This document shows, in pieces, positions 15,384 through 24,759 of a DNA stretch of 64,000 bases. Every line of letters starts with the position of its first letter. Positions within the stretch are counted from its first letter, which is position 1. Both the position numbers and the translations under genes were made by a program. Location of the stretch: assembly GCF_036607905.1 (NCBI RefSeq), contig NZ_CP144555.1:558001-622000 (forward strand), read 5' to 3'. The notes under the pieces were generated by a model. It was given only the letters and a program-made list of their open reading frames with translations. It ran no database searches and was not told the origin of the DNA. This DNA is from Streptomyces sp. SCSIO 75703. Its GTDB lineage: Bacteria; Actinomycetota; Actinomycetes; Streptomycetales; Streptomycetaceae.

Positions 15384-16091
15384 ATGACGACCACCGAGGA
15401 ACGCGGGCGGACGTACGGGTACGCCGACCTGCCCGCGCTGATGTCCCTGATGACGGGCGACGAGAAGCACGGCCCCGCGGCGACGTCCACGCTGGACGTG
15501 CTGTGGGTGCTGTACGACCGGGTGCTGAGGGTGACGCCGGGGCGACGGGACGATCCCGGGCGGGACCGGTTCCTGCTGTCCAAGGGGCACGGCCCGATGG
15601 CGTACTACGCCGTGCTGGCCGCCAAGGGGTTCGTGCCCGAGGAGTGGCTGCCGGGCTTCGGCTCCTACGACTCGCCGCTCGGCCACCACCCCGACCGCAC
15701 GCTGGTGCCCGGGGTGGAGATCGGCAGCGGCTCCCTCGGCCACGGGCTGCCGATCGCCGTCGGGTCCGCGCTGGGACTACGGGCCCAGGGGTACGGCGAC
15801 GCCCGCGTGTGGGTGCTGGTGGGGGACGCCGAACTGGACGAGGGCAGCAACCACGAGGCGATCGCCTTCGCCGGGCCCGCCGGGCTGGAGGGGCTGCACA
15901 CCGTCGTCGTCGACAACGCCTCCGCCCGCCACGCCCGGCCCGGCGGGCTCGCCGCCCGGTTCCAGGCCGCGGGCTGGTCCGTGGTCACCGTCGACGGGCG
16001 GGACCACGAGGCGCTGTACGCCGCCTTCACCGCCCCGCACCCCGGACGCCCGCACGCCGTGGTGGCGCGGGTGGAGCCGAACGCCGTCTGA
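15384..16091 (+). CDS. Transketolase, N-terminal (thiamine-diphosphate-binding) subunit
   Basis: About 235 residues equivalent to the PP domain of transketolase: SKGHGPMAYYAVLAAKG, GSLGHGLPIAVGSALG and the ThDP/Mg motif VLVGDAELDEGSNHEA (the GDxxxxEG region). It pairs with the separately encoded C-terminal subunit 40 nt downstream to move two-carbon ketol units between sugar phosphates, or to perform a related ThDP reaction. Split transketolases are usual in archaea and in secondary-metabolite or pentose pathways, and exist alongside the full-length housekeeping enzyme. ATG 15384 appears leaderless (see the promoter). The canonical substrate is uncertain. Confidence 0.88.
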   Translation: MTTTEERGRTYGYADLPALMSLMTGDEKHGPAATSTLDVLWVLYDRVLRVTPGRRDDPGRDRFLLSKGHGPMAYYAVLAAKGFVPEEWLPGFGSYDSPLGHHPDRTLVPGVEIGSGSLGHGLPIAVGSALGLRAQGYGDARVWVLVGDAELDEGSNHEAIAFAGPAGLEGLHTVVVDNASARHARPGGLAARFQAAGWSVVTVDGRDHEALYAAFTAPHPGRPHAVVARVEPNAV

Positions 16092-16131
16092 TGTGCCGCG
16101 GGCGGGCCGCCCCGCCCCAGGAAGGATTCTC

Positions 16132-17037
16132 ATGGACACCATGCGTGACCGCCTCGGACCGGTCGTCACCCGGCTGCTGGACGAGGACCCCCGCGTCGCC
16201 GTCGTCCTCGCCGAGATCGGCGCCGACGCCTTCGCGGACGCCGGGCGCCGCCACCCCGACCGGGTCGTCAACGTCGGCATCCGGGAGCAACTGCTCGTCG
16301 GGGCCGGCGCCGGGCTGGCCCTGACCGGGATGCGGCCCGTCGTGCACACGTTCGCCAGCTTCCTCGTCGAGCGGCCCTTCGAACAGCTCAAGCTGGACCT
16401 CGGCCACCAGGACGTGGGCGCCGTCCTGGTCAGCGCCGCCGCCTCCTTCGACTGGCCGGCCGGCGGCTTCACCCACATGGCCCCCGGCGACGTGGCGCTG
16501 CTGGACACCCTCGACGGCTGGACCGTGCACGTGCCGGGCCACCCCGACGAGGCCGAGACGCTGCTGCGGCACGCGGTCGCCGCCGGCGACGACAAGGTGT
16601 ACGTCCGGCTGTCGGTGCAGTCGAACTCCGCCGGGCACCCCGTCGACGGGCAGCGCTTCCTCACCCTGCGCGAGGGCCGCTCGGGCGTCGTCCTCGCCGT
16701 CGGACCGGTCCTCGACGAGGTGCTGGCGGCCACCGCCGGCCTCGACGTGAGCGTCCTGTACGCGACGACCGTACGGCCCTTCGACACGGCCGCGCTGGAG
16801 CGGGCCACCGGAGCGGCCGGAACCGACGTCGTCCTGGTGGAGCCGTACCTCGCGGGCACCTCGACGGCGGTGGTGAACGACGCCCTGTCGCACGTGCCGC
16901 ACCGGGTGCTCGGGCTCGGCGTGGGCCGCCGCGAGCTGCGGCGCTACGGGCGGGCGGAGGAACACGTCGCCGCCCACGGGCTGGACGCCGGATCGCTGCG
17001 GCGGCGCATCGGCGCCTTCCTCGGCCCGGGGCGCTGA
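16132..17037 (+). CDS. Transketolase, C-terminal (pyrimidine-binding) subunit
   Basis: 301 residues. The Pyr domain (about 1-165) contains VVNVGIREQLLVGAGAGLAL, where the Glu of REQ contacts the thiamine aminopyrimidine. A C-terminal transketolase domain follows (about 180-295). ATG 16132 is preceded by AGGAAGG; upstream in-frame codons lack a site. It is encoded with its partner at 15384-16091 in one operon driven by the MerR-type promoter. A similar split layout is known for 1-deoxyxylulose-like and sedoheptulose enzymes, so the exact donor and acceptor sugars remain open. Confidence 0.87.
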   Translation: MDTMRDRLGPVVTRLLDEDPRVAVVLAEIGADAFADAGRRHPDRVVNVGIREQLLVGAGAGLALTGMRPVVHTFASFLVERPFEQLKLDLGHQDVGAVLVSAAASFDWPAGGFTHMAPGDVALLDTLDGWTVHVPGHPDEAETLLRHAVAAGDDKVYVRLSVQSNSAGHPVDGQRFLTLREGRSGVVLAVGPVLDEVLAATAGLDVSVLYATTVRPFDTAALERATGAAGTDVVLVEPYLAGTSTAVVNDALSHVPHRVLGLGVGRRELRRYGRAEEHVAAHGLDAGSLRRRIGAFLGPGR

Positions 17038-17047
17038 GCGGCCCGGG

Positions 17048-18364
17048 TCAGTGCTTCTCGGCCGGGGCAGCCCGGCCGGGTGCCGCCGTGCGGGCCGGCG
17101 CGGACGGGGGCGCGTCGGCCCGCACCAGTCCGCGCACCGCCGGGATCAGGAGCAGGCTGGTGCAGACGACGAGGCTCATCGCGCCGGAGACCAGCAGGAC
17201 CTCGCCGGTGCCGAGGAAGGACGCGGCGGGGCCGGCGAGGGCCTGGCCGACCGGCATCATCGCCAGGGACCCGGCGACGTCGTAGGCGTGGATGCGGTTC
17301 AGCACGTCGGGCGGTACCTGGGTCTGCACGCTGGTCGCCCACATCACGCCCCAGAAGGACATTCCGGCCCCGGCGACGGCGGCCCCGGCGGCCATGGCCG
17401 GTACGCCGAGCCCGGCACCGACGCTCGCCGGGAAGGCGGCGAAGCCGAACAGGGCCACGGCCCCGGCGCGCAGCATCCGGCGCGGGCGCAGCCGCAGGGC
17501 GACGAGCCCGCCGACGACGGTGCCCGCGCCCAGCGCGGAGTTGACCAGGCCGTAGGCGCGCGGGCCGTGCTGCTGCACCACCTCGGTGGCCACCAGGGGG
17601 ACGGTCGGCCCCCAGACCGCGATCATGTAGACGCCCCAGACCGCGATCACCCCCCACAGCCACGGGCGCGCGGTGAACTCCCGCCACCCTTCGACGAGAT
17701 CGGCGCGGAACTCCCTCGTGCGCGGGCCGAGCCCCACCGTGCCGCCCTGGGGCGCGAGCGGGGGCCCGGGGAGGCGGAGCAGGAGCAGGCACAGGGCGCT
17801 GACCCCGTACGTGGCGGCGTGGGCGGCGAAGACGCCGCCGGGCGAGGCGAAGCCGACCAGGAGCCCGGCGGTGGCGGGACCGGCGAGCTGGGCGGCGGAC
17901 TCGGCGACCCGGATGGCGCCGTTGGCGCCCTGCACGTCGGAGGCGAGGCGGGTCACGGTGCTGGCCACGCCGGGCTGGAAGACGGCGCCGGCGACGCCGT
18001 TGACGAAGCCGATGGCGCAGATCTCCCACAGCACCACGTGGCCGGAGAAGAACAGCCCCGCCGCCAGGGCCTGGGTGCCGAGCCGCACCAGATCGGCGCC
18101 GATCATCAGCCGGCGGGTGCTGAACCGGTCGGCAATGACGCCGCCGAAGACCACCAGTCCGGCGAAGGCGGCGGCCGTCGCGGCCATGGCGAGGCCGACG
18201 GCGCCGGCCCCGTACCCGTGCTGGAGCAGGCCGGCGGCGAGCGCCACGGGCAGCATGGTGTCGCCGAGCCGGGCGATCGCGCGGGCCGCGAAGAAGAGGC
18301 CGAAGTCCCGTGACCAGACGGGGTGTTCACGCCGCCCCCGCCCCACCTCCGAGGTCCCGCTCAC
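17048..18364 (-). CDS. MFS transporter
   Basis: 438 residues with about 12 hydrophobic segments. FFAARAIARLGDTMLPVALAAGLL starts the N-terminal bundle, and the cytoplasmic loop motif between TM2 and TM3 is FGGVIADRFSTRRLMIGADL. The pattern matches the MFS_3 (enterobactin-exporter-like) drug-efflux group. It starts at a GTG after GGAGG. The stop lies 10 nt from the convergent transketolase stop. The substrate is unknown. Confidence 0.88.
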   Translation of the reverse strand: MSGTSEVGRGRREHPVWSRDFGLFFAARAIARLGDTMLPVALAAGLLQHGYGAGAVGLAMAATAAAFAGLVVFGGVIADRFSTRRLMIGADLVRLGTQALAAGLFFSGHVVLWEICAIGFVNGVAGAVFQPGVASTVTRLASDVQGANGAIRVAESAAQLAGPATAGLLVGFASPGGVFAAHAATYGVSALCLLLLRLPGPPLAPQGGTVGLGPRTREFRADLVEGWREFTARPWLWGVIAVWGVYMIAVWGPTVPLVATEVVQQHGPRAYGLVNSALGAGTVVGGLVALRLRPRRMLRAGAVALFGFAAFPASVGAGLGVPAMAAGAAVAGAGMSFWGVMWATSVQTQVPPDVLNRIHAYDVAGSLAMMPVGQALAGPAASFLGTGEVLLVSGAMSLVVCTSLLLIPAVRGLVRADAPPSAPARTAAPGRAAPAEKH

Positions 18365-18473
18365 CGTCTGCCCCGCCTCCCCGTCGCTCCCCGGCGCCCT
18401 CGCGCGGGCCGCCCGGCGTCCTCGCGCGCCCTGGGATCATGCCACGGTCTCCGGCGCTCGCCGAAGGGGGTTT

Positions 18474-18833
18474 CTACTCGTCGGCGGGCAGGCCCAGGCG
18501 GGGGTGGGTCTCCAGCAGCCGGGGCGGGGCGGCCTGCCGCCAGGAGTCGGCGAGGATGTCGCGCAGTTCGTCCTCGCCGTCGAGGGCGGCGAGCCGCACC
18601 CGTACCCACGCGAAGCCGGCCTCGTGCCCGGCGATCCAGAACTTCTCCGGCTCGGCGAGGACGAGTTCGTCCCGTTCCTCCTTGGGGCAGCGCACCGCGA
18701 TGGACGTCTCGTCCTCGGGCAGGGTGGCGAACATCTTGCCCGCGACGCGGAAGGTGGGCATGCTCCAGGCGGTCTTCTCCGTCGTCTCGGGCAGGGACAG
18801 GGCGATACGGCGTACGGCGTCGGCATCGGGCAT
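18474..18833 (-). CDS. MmcQ/YjbR-family protein
   Basis: 119 residues: a short cyclopentane-fold MmcQ/YjbR domain with LPETTEKTAWSMPTFRVAGKMF, LAEPEKFWIAGHEAGFAWVRV and the C-terminal ILADSWRQAAPPRL helix. The family is thought to be DNA-binding or a regulatory adaptor; no reaction is established. The internal ATG at 18833 (MPDADAVRRIALSLPE) fits the family start better than the codon at 18863. The 18834-19071 gap upstream is GC-rich without a recognisable element. Confidence 0.85.
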   Translation of the reverse strand: MPDADAVRRIALSLPETTEKTAWSMPTFRVAGKMFATLPEDETSIAVRCPKEERDELVLAEPEKFWIAGHEAGFAWVRVRLAALDGEDELRDILADSWRQAAPPRLLETHPRLGLPADE

Positions 18834-19071
18834 GGCCCGCACGCTATCCGCCCCCACTGACAACAGCGGCGGACCACGGGCGCGACCGCCGGGCGCCGGG
18901 GGGAGGCGTGGCGTGACGCGCGGCGCACGCGGCGCGCACCCGGGGCTTACGGCAGCGGCGAGGCGCCGTACGACGAGCGGGGCCTGCGGCGCACCCGGGG
19001 CGCGGGCGCGGTGAGGCGGGGCACGACGAGCGGGGGTGCGCCGGTGTGCGGGGTCCGTCGGCCGGTGGCGT

Positions 19072-19974
19072 TCAGCGGTCGGCCGTCGACTCCAGCGCGT
19101 CCAGGACGGGCCGGATCAGCGGATGCCCCTCCGCCCCGCGGCGGACGGCGGCGAAGACGCGGCGGGTGGGGGCGGTCCCCTCGACCGGGCGGACCACCAC
19201 CCCGGCCAGGTCCATGCCGCGCAGCGCCGAGCGAGGTACGAGGGCCACCCCGGCGTCGGCGGCGGCGAGGGAGACCACGGCGCGGAAGTCGTCGGAGGAG
19301 TGTTCCAGGCGGGGCTGGAACCCGGCGCTCTCGCAGGCCAGCACCACCACGTCGTGGCAGGGGTTGCCGGGGTAGGGGCCGATCCACGGGTCCTTGGCCA
19401 GTTCGGCGAGCGGCACCCGCCCGGCGTCGGCCAGCCGGTGGGTGACGGGGACGACCGCGTCGAACGGTTCGGCGTAGAGCGCCACGTGGGTCAGCCGGGG
19501 GTCGTCGGCGGGCGGCGCACCCCGGTACTCGACGGCGACGGCGACGTCGACCTGCCGGTCCAGGACCATCGGGAGGCTGGCGTCGCCCTCGGCGTCGCGG
19601 ACCCGGACGCGGATGCCGGGCGCCGATTCGGCGAGGCGGGCCAGCGCGGGCGCGACGACGAAGGCGATGCCGGTGGCGAAGGAGGCGACCGTGACCGTGC
19701 CGGCCGCGCCGGAGCCGTAGGCGGCGAGTTCGGCCTCGGCCCGCTCGAGTTGGGCGAGGACGGCGTGGGTGTGGGCGAGGAGGATCTCCCCGGCGGGCGT
19801 CAGCCGGACGCCCTTGGCGCCGCGCTCGACCAGGCGGTGGCCGGTCTCCTGCTCCAGGGCGCTGAGCTGCTGGGAGACCGCCGAGGGGGTGAGGTAGAGC
19901 GCGGCGGCGGCCGCCGTCACCGTGCGGTGGTCCGCCACCGCACGGAGGATGTGCAGCCGCCGCGCTTCGATCAC
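19072..19974 (-). CDS. LysR-family transcriptional regulator downstream of kbl
   Basis: 300 residues. The HTH ARRLHILRAVADHRTVTAAA, then PSAVSQQLSALEQETGHRLV, starts at residue 4, and a ligand-binding domain follows (about 90-295, with PYPGNPCHDVVVLACESAGF). The GTG at 19974 has no obvious ribosome site. It lies 67 nt after the kbl stop on the same strand, so tdh-kbl-lysR may be one transcript, and it is a candidate regulator of threonine catabolism. That assignment is from position only. Confidence 0.88.
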   Translation of the reverse strand: MIEARRLHILRAVADHRTVTAAAAALYLTPSAVSQQLSALEQETGHRLVERGAKGVRLTPAGEILLAHTHAVLAQLERAEAELAAYGSGAAGTVTVASFATGIAFVVAPALARLAESAPGIRVRVRDAEGDASLPMVLDRQVDVAVAVEYRGAPPADDPRLTHVALYAEPFDAVVPVTHRLADAGRVPLAELAKDPWIGPYPGNPCHDVVVLACESAGFQPRLEHSSDDFRAVVSLAAADAGVALVPRSALRGMDLAGVVVRPVEGTAPTRRVFAAVRRGAEGHPLIRPVLDALESTADR

Positions 19975-20041
19975 CGTCCGATTGTCTCAGGCCCCGGGAT
20001 GTGCCCCCGCGCCCGGTACCCCGGTCACGGGGGCGCGCGGC

Positions 20042-21253
20042 TCACGCCGTGGGCGCGCGCTCCGCGTCGAGTTCCGCGCGGGCGGCGACGAAGGCGTCGA
20101 CGGCGCGGTCCACGTCCGCCGCGCAGTGGGCGGCGGAGAGCTGGACGCGGATGCGGGCCTCGCCCTGCGGCACGACCGGGTAGGAGAACCCGATCACGTA
20201 CACGCCGCGTTCCAGCAGGAGTTCCGCCATGCGGCCCGCCACCGAGGCGTCGCCGGTCATCACGGGCGCGATGGGGTGGTCGCCGGGGAGGATGTCGAAG
20301 CCCTCCTCGGTCATCCGGCGGCGGAACCGGCCGGTGTTCTCCGCGAGCCGTACGCGCAGGTCGTCGGCGGACTCCAGCAGGTCGAGGACCTTCAGCGAGG
20401 CCGCGGCGATCACCGGGGCGAGGGTGTTGGAGAACAGGTAGGGGCGCGAGCGCTGGCGCAGCAGGGCGACGATCTCGGCGCGGGCGGCGACGTAGCCGCC
20501 GGAGGCCCCGCCGAGGGCCTTGCCGAGGGTGCCGGTGAGGATGTCGACGCGGTCCATGACGCCGTGCAGCTCGGGGGTGCCGCGTCCGCCGGGGCCGACG
20601 AAGCCGACGGCGTGCGAGTCGTCGACCATGACCATGGCGCCGTAGCGGTCGGCCAGGTCGCAGATCTGGGCGAGCGGCGCCACGTAGCCGTCCATGGAGA
20701 AGACGCCGTCGGTGACGATGAGGCGGCGCCGGGCGTCGGCCGACTCCTTGAGGCGTTCCTCCAGCTCGGCCAGGTCACGGTTGGCGTAGCGCAGGCGGCG
20801 GGCCTTGGAGAGGCGGATGCCGTCGATGATGGAGGCGTGGTTGAGGGCGTCGGAGATGACGGCGTCCTCGGGGCCCAGGAGGGTTTCGAAGACACCCCCG
20901 TTGGCGTCGAAGCAGGAGGAGTAGAGGATCGTGTCCTCCTGGCCGAGGAAGGCCGACAGCCGGGCCTCCAGTTCCTTGTGCACCTCCTGGGTACCGCAGA
21001 TGAAGCGCACGGAGGCCATGCCGTAGCCCCAGCGGTCGAGCGCGGTGTGGGCGGCGGCGAGGACCTCGGGGTGGTCGGCCAGACCGAGGTAGTTGTTGGC
21101 GCAGAAGTTGAGCACCTCGCCGGGACGGCCGCCGGCGGTGACCTCGACGGTCGCGGACTGCGGGGTGCCGATGACCCGCTCGGGCTTGTGCAGTCCGGCG
21201 GCGCGGATCTCGTCGAGGGTGGCGCGCAGGTCGTCGCGCACGGAGTCGAACAT
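20042..21253 (-). CDS. kbl: Glycine C-acetyltransferase (2-amino-3-ketobutyrate CoA ligase)
   Basis: 403 residues, alpha-oxoamine synthase family. PLP-binding features: [10 protein letters not shown] (PLP-ring contact and Asp), and the Schiff-base lysine in [16 protein letters not shown] at K245. It cleaves 2-amino-3-oxobutyrate with CoA into glycine and acetyl-CoA, the step after threonine dehydrogenase. ATG 21253 follows AGGAG. tdh lies 53 nt upstream on the same strand, so the unstable intermediate can be passed on directly. The length matches E. coli Kbl (398). Confidence 0.95.
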   Translation of the reverse strand: MFDSVRDDLRATLDEIRAAGLHKPERVIGTPQSATVEVTAGGRPGEVLNFCANNYLGLADHPEVLAAAHTALDRWGYGMASVRFICGTQEVHKELEARLSAFLGQEDTILYSSCFDANGGVFETLLGPEDAVISDALNHASIIDGIRLSKARRLRYANRDLAELEERLKESADARRRLIVTDGVFSMDGYVAPLAQICDLADRYGAMVMVDDSHAVGFVGPGGRGTPELHGVMDRVDILTGTLGKALGGASGGYVAARAEIVALLRQRSRPYLFSNTLAPVIAAASLKVLDLLESADDLRVRLAENTGRFRRRMTEEGFDILPGDHPIAPVMTGDASVAGRMAELLLERGVYVIGFSYPVVPQGEARIRVQLSAAHCAADVDRAVDAFVAARAELDAERAPTA

Positions 21254-21306
21254 GACAGCTCCTGGGGGAAGGGGAAGGCGGGCGGCCGGGAGGGCGTCCG
21301 TACGGC

Positions 21307-22335
21307 TCAGGCGGTCCAGTCGAGGATGACCTTGCCGCCCCTGCCGCTCGCGGCGTCGGCGAAGGCGGCCTCGAACTCGTGGTGCGCGTACCGGCCGGTG
21401 ATCACGGGGGCGAGGTCGAGGCCGCCCTCCAGCAGTACGGACATGGCGTACCAGGTCTCGAACATCTCGCGTCCGTAGATGCCCTTGATGGTGATCATGG
21501 AGGTGACGATGCGGGCCCAGTCGACGGGGAACTCCTCGGCGGGCAGGCCGAGCATGGCGATCCGGCCGCCGTGCGTCATGTTGCCGATCATGTCGCGCAG
21601 GGCCTCGGGGCGACCGGACATCTCCAGGCCGATGTCGAAGCCCTCGCGCAGGCCGAGTTCACGCTGTCCGTCGGCGATGGTGGAGCGGGTGACGTCGAGG
21701 GCGAGGCTGACGCCGATCTCGCGGGCGAGCCGGAGGCGTTCCTCGCTGACGTCGGTGATGACGACGTGCCGGGCGCCGGCGTGCCGGGCCACGGCGGCGG
21801 CCATGAGCCCGATGGGTCCGGCGCCGGTGACGAGGACGTCCTCGCCGACCAGCGGGAAGGAGAGGGCGGTGTGCACGGCGTTGCCGAACGGGTCGAAGAT
21901 GGCGGCGACGTCGAGGTCGACGGGGACTCGGTGCACCCAGACGTTGGCGGCGGGCAGGGCGACGTACTCGGCGAAGGCGCCGTCGCGTCCGACGCCGAGG
22001 CCCACGGTGGCCCGGCACAGGTGGCGGCGTCCGGCGAGGCAGTTGCGGCACCGGCCGCAGACGAGGTGGCCCTCGCCGCTGACCCGGTCGCCGGGCGTGA
22101 TGTCGGTGACGTCGCGGCCGGTGTCGACGACCTCGCCGACGAACTCGTGCCCGAGGACGAGCGGGGTGCGGATGGCCTGCCGGGCCCAGCCGTCCCAGGC
22201 GTGGATGTGCAGGTCGGTGCCGCAGATGCCGGTCCGCAGCACCTTGATGAGGACGTCGCCGGGCCCGACGGCGGGCTCGGGCACGTCCGCGAGCCACAGG
22301 CCGGGCTCGGCCTTCTCCTTGACCAGCGCCTTCAA
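21307..22335 (-). CDS. tdh: L-threonine 3-dehydrogenase
   Basis: 342 residues, zinc medium-chain dehydrogenase. Catalytic zinc ligands sit in [10 protein letters not shown] and GHEFVGEV. The structural zinc site is [15 protein letters not shown], and NAD binding is at [13 protein letters not shown]. It oxidises threonine to 2-amino-3-oxobutyrate for kbl. I set the start at a TTG (22335) because AGGAG precedes it by eight bases and it gives the family N-terminus [14 protein letters not shown] (E. coli MKALSKLKAEEGIW). Upstream ATG codons would add an unrelated leader. Confidence 0.95.
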   Translation of the reverse strand: MKALVKEKAEPGLWLADVPEPAVGPGDVLIKVLRTGICGTDLHIHAWDGWARQAIRTPLVLGHEFVGEVVDTGRDVTDITPGDRVSGEGHLVCGRCRNCLAGRRHLCRATVGLGVGRDGAFAEYVALPAANVWVHRVPVDLDVAAIFDPFGNAVHTALSFPLVGEDVLVTGAGPIGLMAAAVARHAGARHVVITDVSEERLRLAREIGVSLALDVTRSTIADGQRELGLREGFDIGLEMSGRPEALRDMIGNMTHGGRIAMLGLPAEEFPVDWARIVTSMITIKGIYGREMFETWYAMSVLLEGGLDLAPVITGRYAHHEFEAAFADAASGRGGKVILDWTA

Positions 22336-22444
22336 CGCAACGGCTCCTGAGGGTGAGGTCCGGGCGCCGGGCATGACGAAACGGCCCGGGTCCGGGGCGG
22401 CGAGGGGATCGGACAGCAATCTGCCGTACGGGCCGGGCCCGGGT

Positions 22445-22464
22445 CCATCGAGCTTTTCTTAACC
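22445..22464 (-). promoter_or_regulatory. A/T-rich element upstream of tdh
   Basis: On the minus strand this reads GGTTAAGAAAAGCTCGATGG, an A/T-rich island in a GC-rich leader, 110-130 nt before the tdh start. The position and composition suit a LysR or Lrp binding site, but no consensus is certain. The rest of 22336-22590 shows nothing else I recognise. Confidence 0.3.
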
Positions 22465-22590
22465 GCGACCGCAGCTTTCCTTCACACCGGGACCCGCTCC
22501 CCCGCCCCCGCACCACGCGCACCGCCGGCCACGCCCCCGCCCCCGCCCGCACTGCGGGTACCGCGGGCACCGGCCCGCACCGGCCGTGTC

Positions 22591-22618
22591 CCCGGACGCG
22601 GGGGCGCCCCGGTCCGGG
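22591..22618 (-). terminator. Terminator of the conservon/GAF transcript
   Basis: CCCGGAC (22591-22597) with GTCCGGG (22612-22618), and inner CGGGG (22599-22603) with CCCCG (22607-22611), form a 12-bp stem with one bulge and a 3-nt loop. It lies 12 nt beyond the GAF gene stop at 22630 on the minus strand. Confidence 0.75.
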
Positions 22619-22629
22619 CCGTCACCCGT

Positions 22630-23193
22630 TCACAGGGGCAGGCCGTCCTCCGCGCTGCGTTCGATGCGCCGGACGAGGTCGGCCGCCGCGGCCTTGATGG
22701 CCTCCAGTCCGGCGGTCCCCCAGGTGCGGGGTCGGACGTCGCAGGCGGCGACGGTGCCCAGGACGGTGCCGGTGCCGTCGATGAGCGGGGCCCCGAGGTA
22801 GGAGCGGACGCCGAAGCCGTCGACGACGGGGTTGCCGGCGAAGCGCGGGTAGTCGCGCACGTCCTCCAGGACGAGGGCCTTGCGCCGGACCACGACGTGG
22901 GGGCAGAAGCCGTGGTCGCGGGGGAGGAAGCGGCCGAAGGCCGCGCCGGTGCCCCCGCCGGGCGGGTCGGGCGCGTGCAGTCCGGCGAGGAACTGTCCGT
23001 TCTCCACGAGGAAGTTGACCGCCGCGTACGGTGCCTCGGCGAGTGCGGCGAGTCCGCCGGCGAAGGTGTCGAGGGCCGGGTCGGGGCGGTCCGCGAGGCC
23101 GAGCAGGCGCAGCCGCCCCATCCGGGCGGGCCCGTCCGGGTCCTCGGGGGTGAGCAGCAGCCGTCCAGCCGGGCGCGGCGGGTCGTAGCTCAT
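22630..23193 (-). CDS. GAF-domain protein at the end of the conservon
   Basis: 187 residues, essentially one GAF domain (about 30-175): LAEAPYAAVNFLVENGQFLAG, the conserved HDHGFCPHVV segment (HGFC), YPRFAGNPVVDGFGVRSYLGAPL and GTVLGTVAACD. GAF domains bind small ligands or haem-like cofactors in signalling proteins. It is the last gene of the conservon transcript, 58 nt after the GTPase gene, so it may sense a signal for that complex. A separate role is possible. Confidence 0.85.
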   Translation of the reverse strand: MSYDPPRPAGRLLLTPEDPDGPARMGRLRLLGLADRPDPALDTFAGGLAALAEAPYAAVNFLVENGQFLAGLHAPDPPGGGTGAAFGRFLPRDHGFCPHVVVRRKALVLEDVRDYPRFAGNPVVDGFGVRSYLGAPLIDGTGTVLGTVAACDVRPRTWGTAGLEAIKAAAADLVRRIERSAEDGLPL

Positions 23194-23251
23194 CGGCGGG
23201 CTCCGTCGCTGGGGTCGGGGATCATGGGCGGCTCCTGACGGGTGGGGGGTG

Positions 23252-23869
23252 TCACCGGTGGGCGCCGGGCCCCTTCACGGGGGCCGGGGTGTGGGTGAGC
23301 AGGTGGCGTACGAGGGTGAGCAGGGTCTGGACGCCGGAGCTGGAGATGCGGGCGTCGCAGCGGACGACGGGGATGTCGGGGTGGAGGTCGAGGGCGGCGC
23401 GGACCTCCTCGGGGTCGTAGCGGTGGGAGCCGTCGAACTCGTTGACGGCGAGGACGAATCCGAGTCCGCGTTCCTCGAAGAAGTCGACGGCGGCGAAGGA
23501 CTCCTCCAGTCGCCGGGTGTCGGCGAGGACGACCGCGCCGAGGGCGCCCTCGCACAACTCGTCCCACATGAACCAGAAACGTTCCTGGCCGGGGGTGCCG
23601 AAGAGGTAGAGGACGTGTTCCTCGTCGAGGGTGATGCGGCCGAAGTCCATGGCGACGGTGGTCTCGGCCTTGTTCTCGATGCCGTCGAGGCTGTCGGTGG
23701 CGGCGCCGGCGGTGGTGAGCAACTCCTCCGTGCTGAGCGGCGCGATCTCGCTGACCGCGCCGACGAAGGTCGTCTTGCCCACTCCGAATCCGCCCGCCAC
23801 GAGGATCTTGACGGCGGTGGGGAACGGGTCGGCGCGGTCGCCGTGGTCAGAGCTGGCGTCGTAGTCCAT
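23252..23869 (-). CDS. Conservon Ras-like GTPase (CvnD type)
   Basis: 205 residues. P-loop GGFGVGKTTFVGA, switch-II-like GTPGQERFWFMWDEL, and NKxD-like NEFDG place it in the bacterial MglA-like/CvnD GTPase group. In Streptomyces, cvnABCD products associate at the membrane as a G-protein-coupled-like switch, with CvnD as the nucleotide switch. The start (23869) overlaps the DUF742 gene end by 23 nt. Conservons affect development and antibiotic production; the output of this one is unknown. Confidence 0.93.
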   Translation of the reverse strand: MDYDASSDHGDRADPFPTAVKILVAGGFGVGKTTFVGAVSEIAPLSTEELLTTAGAATDSLDGIENKAETTVAMDFGRITLDEEHVLYLFGTPGQERFWFMWDELCEGALGAVVLADTRRLEESFAAVDFFEERGLGFVLAVNEFDGSHRYDPEEVRAALDLHPDIPVVRCDARISSSGVQTLLTLVRHLLTHTPAPVKGPGAHR

Positions 23870-24227
23870 CGAGCACTGCCTCCAGAAGGGCCCGGTCCGT
23901 GGGGTGGTGGTGGAACGCGGCGGGGGGCTTGGTGGTCAGCGCCCCGCAGTCGACGAGGTCGGCGAGCAGCACCTTGGTGACCGCCACAGGCAGCCGCAGG
24001 TGGGCGGCGAGTTCGGCGACCGGGACGGGGGCCCGGCACAGGTCGAGGGCGTGGGTGTGCTCGGGGCCGAGGTAGCCGAAGGGGGTGACTCCGGTGGCCA
24101 TCACCTGGGACATCAGGTCGAGGGTCACGGTGGGCCGGGTGCGGCCGTTGCTGACGGTGAAGGGGCGCACCAGCCGGCCGGCGGCCTCGTCGAGCCAGGG
24201 GCCGTCGCCGGCCGCCGCCGCCCTCAA
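23847..24227 (-). CDS. Conservon DUF742 protein (CvnC type)
   Basis: 126 residues of DUF742: RLVRPFTVSNGRT, LDLMSQVMATG, LGPEHTHALDLCRAPVPVAE, then a winged-helix-like LPVAVTKVLLADLVDCGALTT. The likely start is TTG at 24227, overlapping the roadblock stop (TTGA). The DUF742 signal begins right after it, and no better codon precedes. In conservons it bridges the kinase-like protein and the GTPase. Confidence 0.88.
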   Translation of the reverse strand: MRAAAAGDGPWLDEAAGRLVRPFTVSNGRTRPTVTLDLMSQVMATGVTPFGYLGPEHTHALDLCRAPVPVAELAAHLRLPVAVTKVLLADLVDCGALTTKPPAAFHHHPTDRALLEAVLDGLRRQL

Positions 24228-24658
24228 GACCTCATCGCCGGGGGTGCGGCTGCCGTGCGGCGGGGTGCGGTGACCAGGTAGGGGCGGACGCTCTTGACGA
24301 GCATCGCCATCTCGTAGCCGAGCACGGCGGCGTCGGCCTCGCGGCCGGCCATGACGGCCAGGCAGGTGCCGGATCCGGCGGTGGTCACGAAGAGGAGGGC
24401 CGAGTCGAGTTCGACGACGACCTGGCGGACGTCCCCACCGTCGCCGAAGCGGACGCCGGCGCTGCGGCCGAGGGAGTAGAGGCCGGAGGCCAGGGCGGCC
24501 ATGTGGTCGGCGCTGTCCGCGTCCAGGCCGTGGACGGACTTGACCAGTCCGTCGCAGGACAGGAGTACCGCGCTGGTGGTGTGCGGTACGCGCTGTACGA
24601 GGCCGCTCATCAGCCAGTCCAGGTCGGATGTGGGGCCGGTCGGCGCGTCGCTCGCCAT
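24224..24658 (-). CDS. Conservon roadblock/LC7 protein (CvnB type)
   Basis: 144 residues. Roadblock/LC7 fold: DLDWLMSGLVQRVPHTTSAVLL, then GLYSLGRSAG and LFVTTAGSGTCLAVMAG. Such proteins act as GTPase-activating or scaffold partners of the MglA/CvnD GTPase. ATG 24658 follows AAGGAG with a long (10-nt) spacing. It overlaps the DUF742 gene by 4 nt. Confidence 0.9.
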   Translation of the reverse strand: MASDAPTGPTSDLDWLMSGLVQRVPHTTSAVLLSCDGLVKSVHGLDADSADHMAALASGLYSLGRSAGVRFGDGGDVRQVVVELDSALLFVTTAGSGTCLAVMAGREADAAVLGYEMAMLVKSVRPYLVTAPRRTAAAPPAMRS

Positions 24659-24759
24659 GGTGGATCGACTCCTTGAGGTGCGAAGGTCTGCGGGGGCGCT
24701 GGGGCTGGGGGCGCCGGGGGCGGGGGTGCGGGCGGTGGGGGCGCGGGCGGTGGGGGTGG

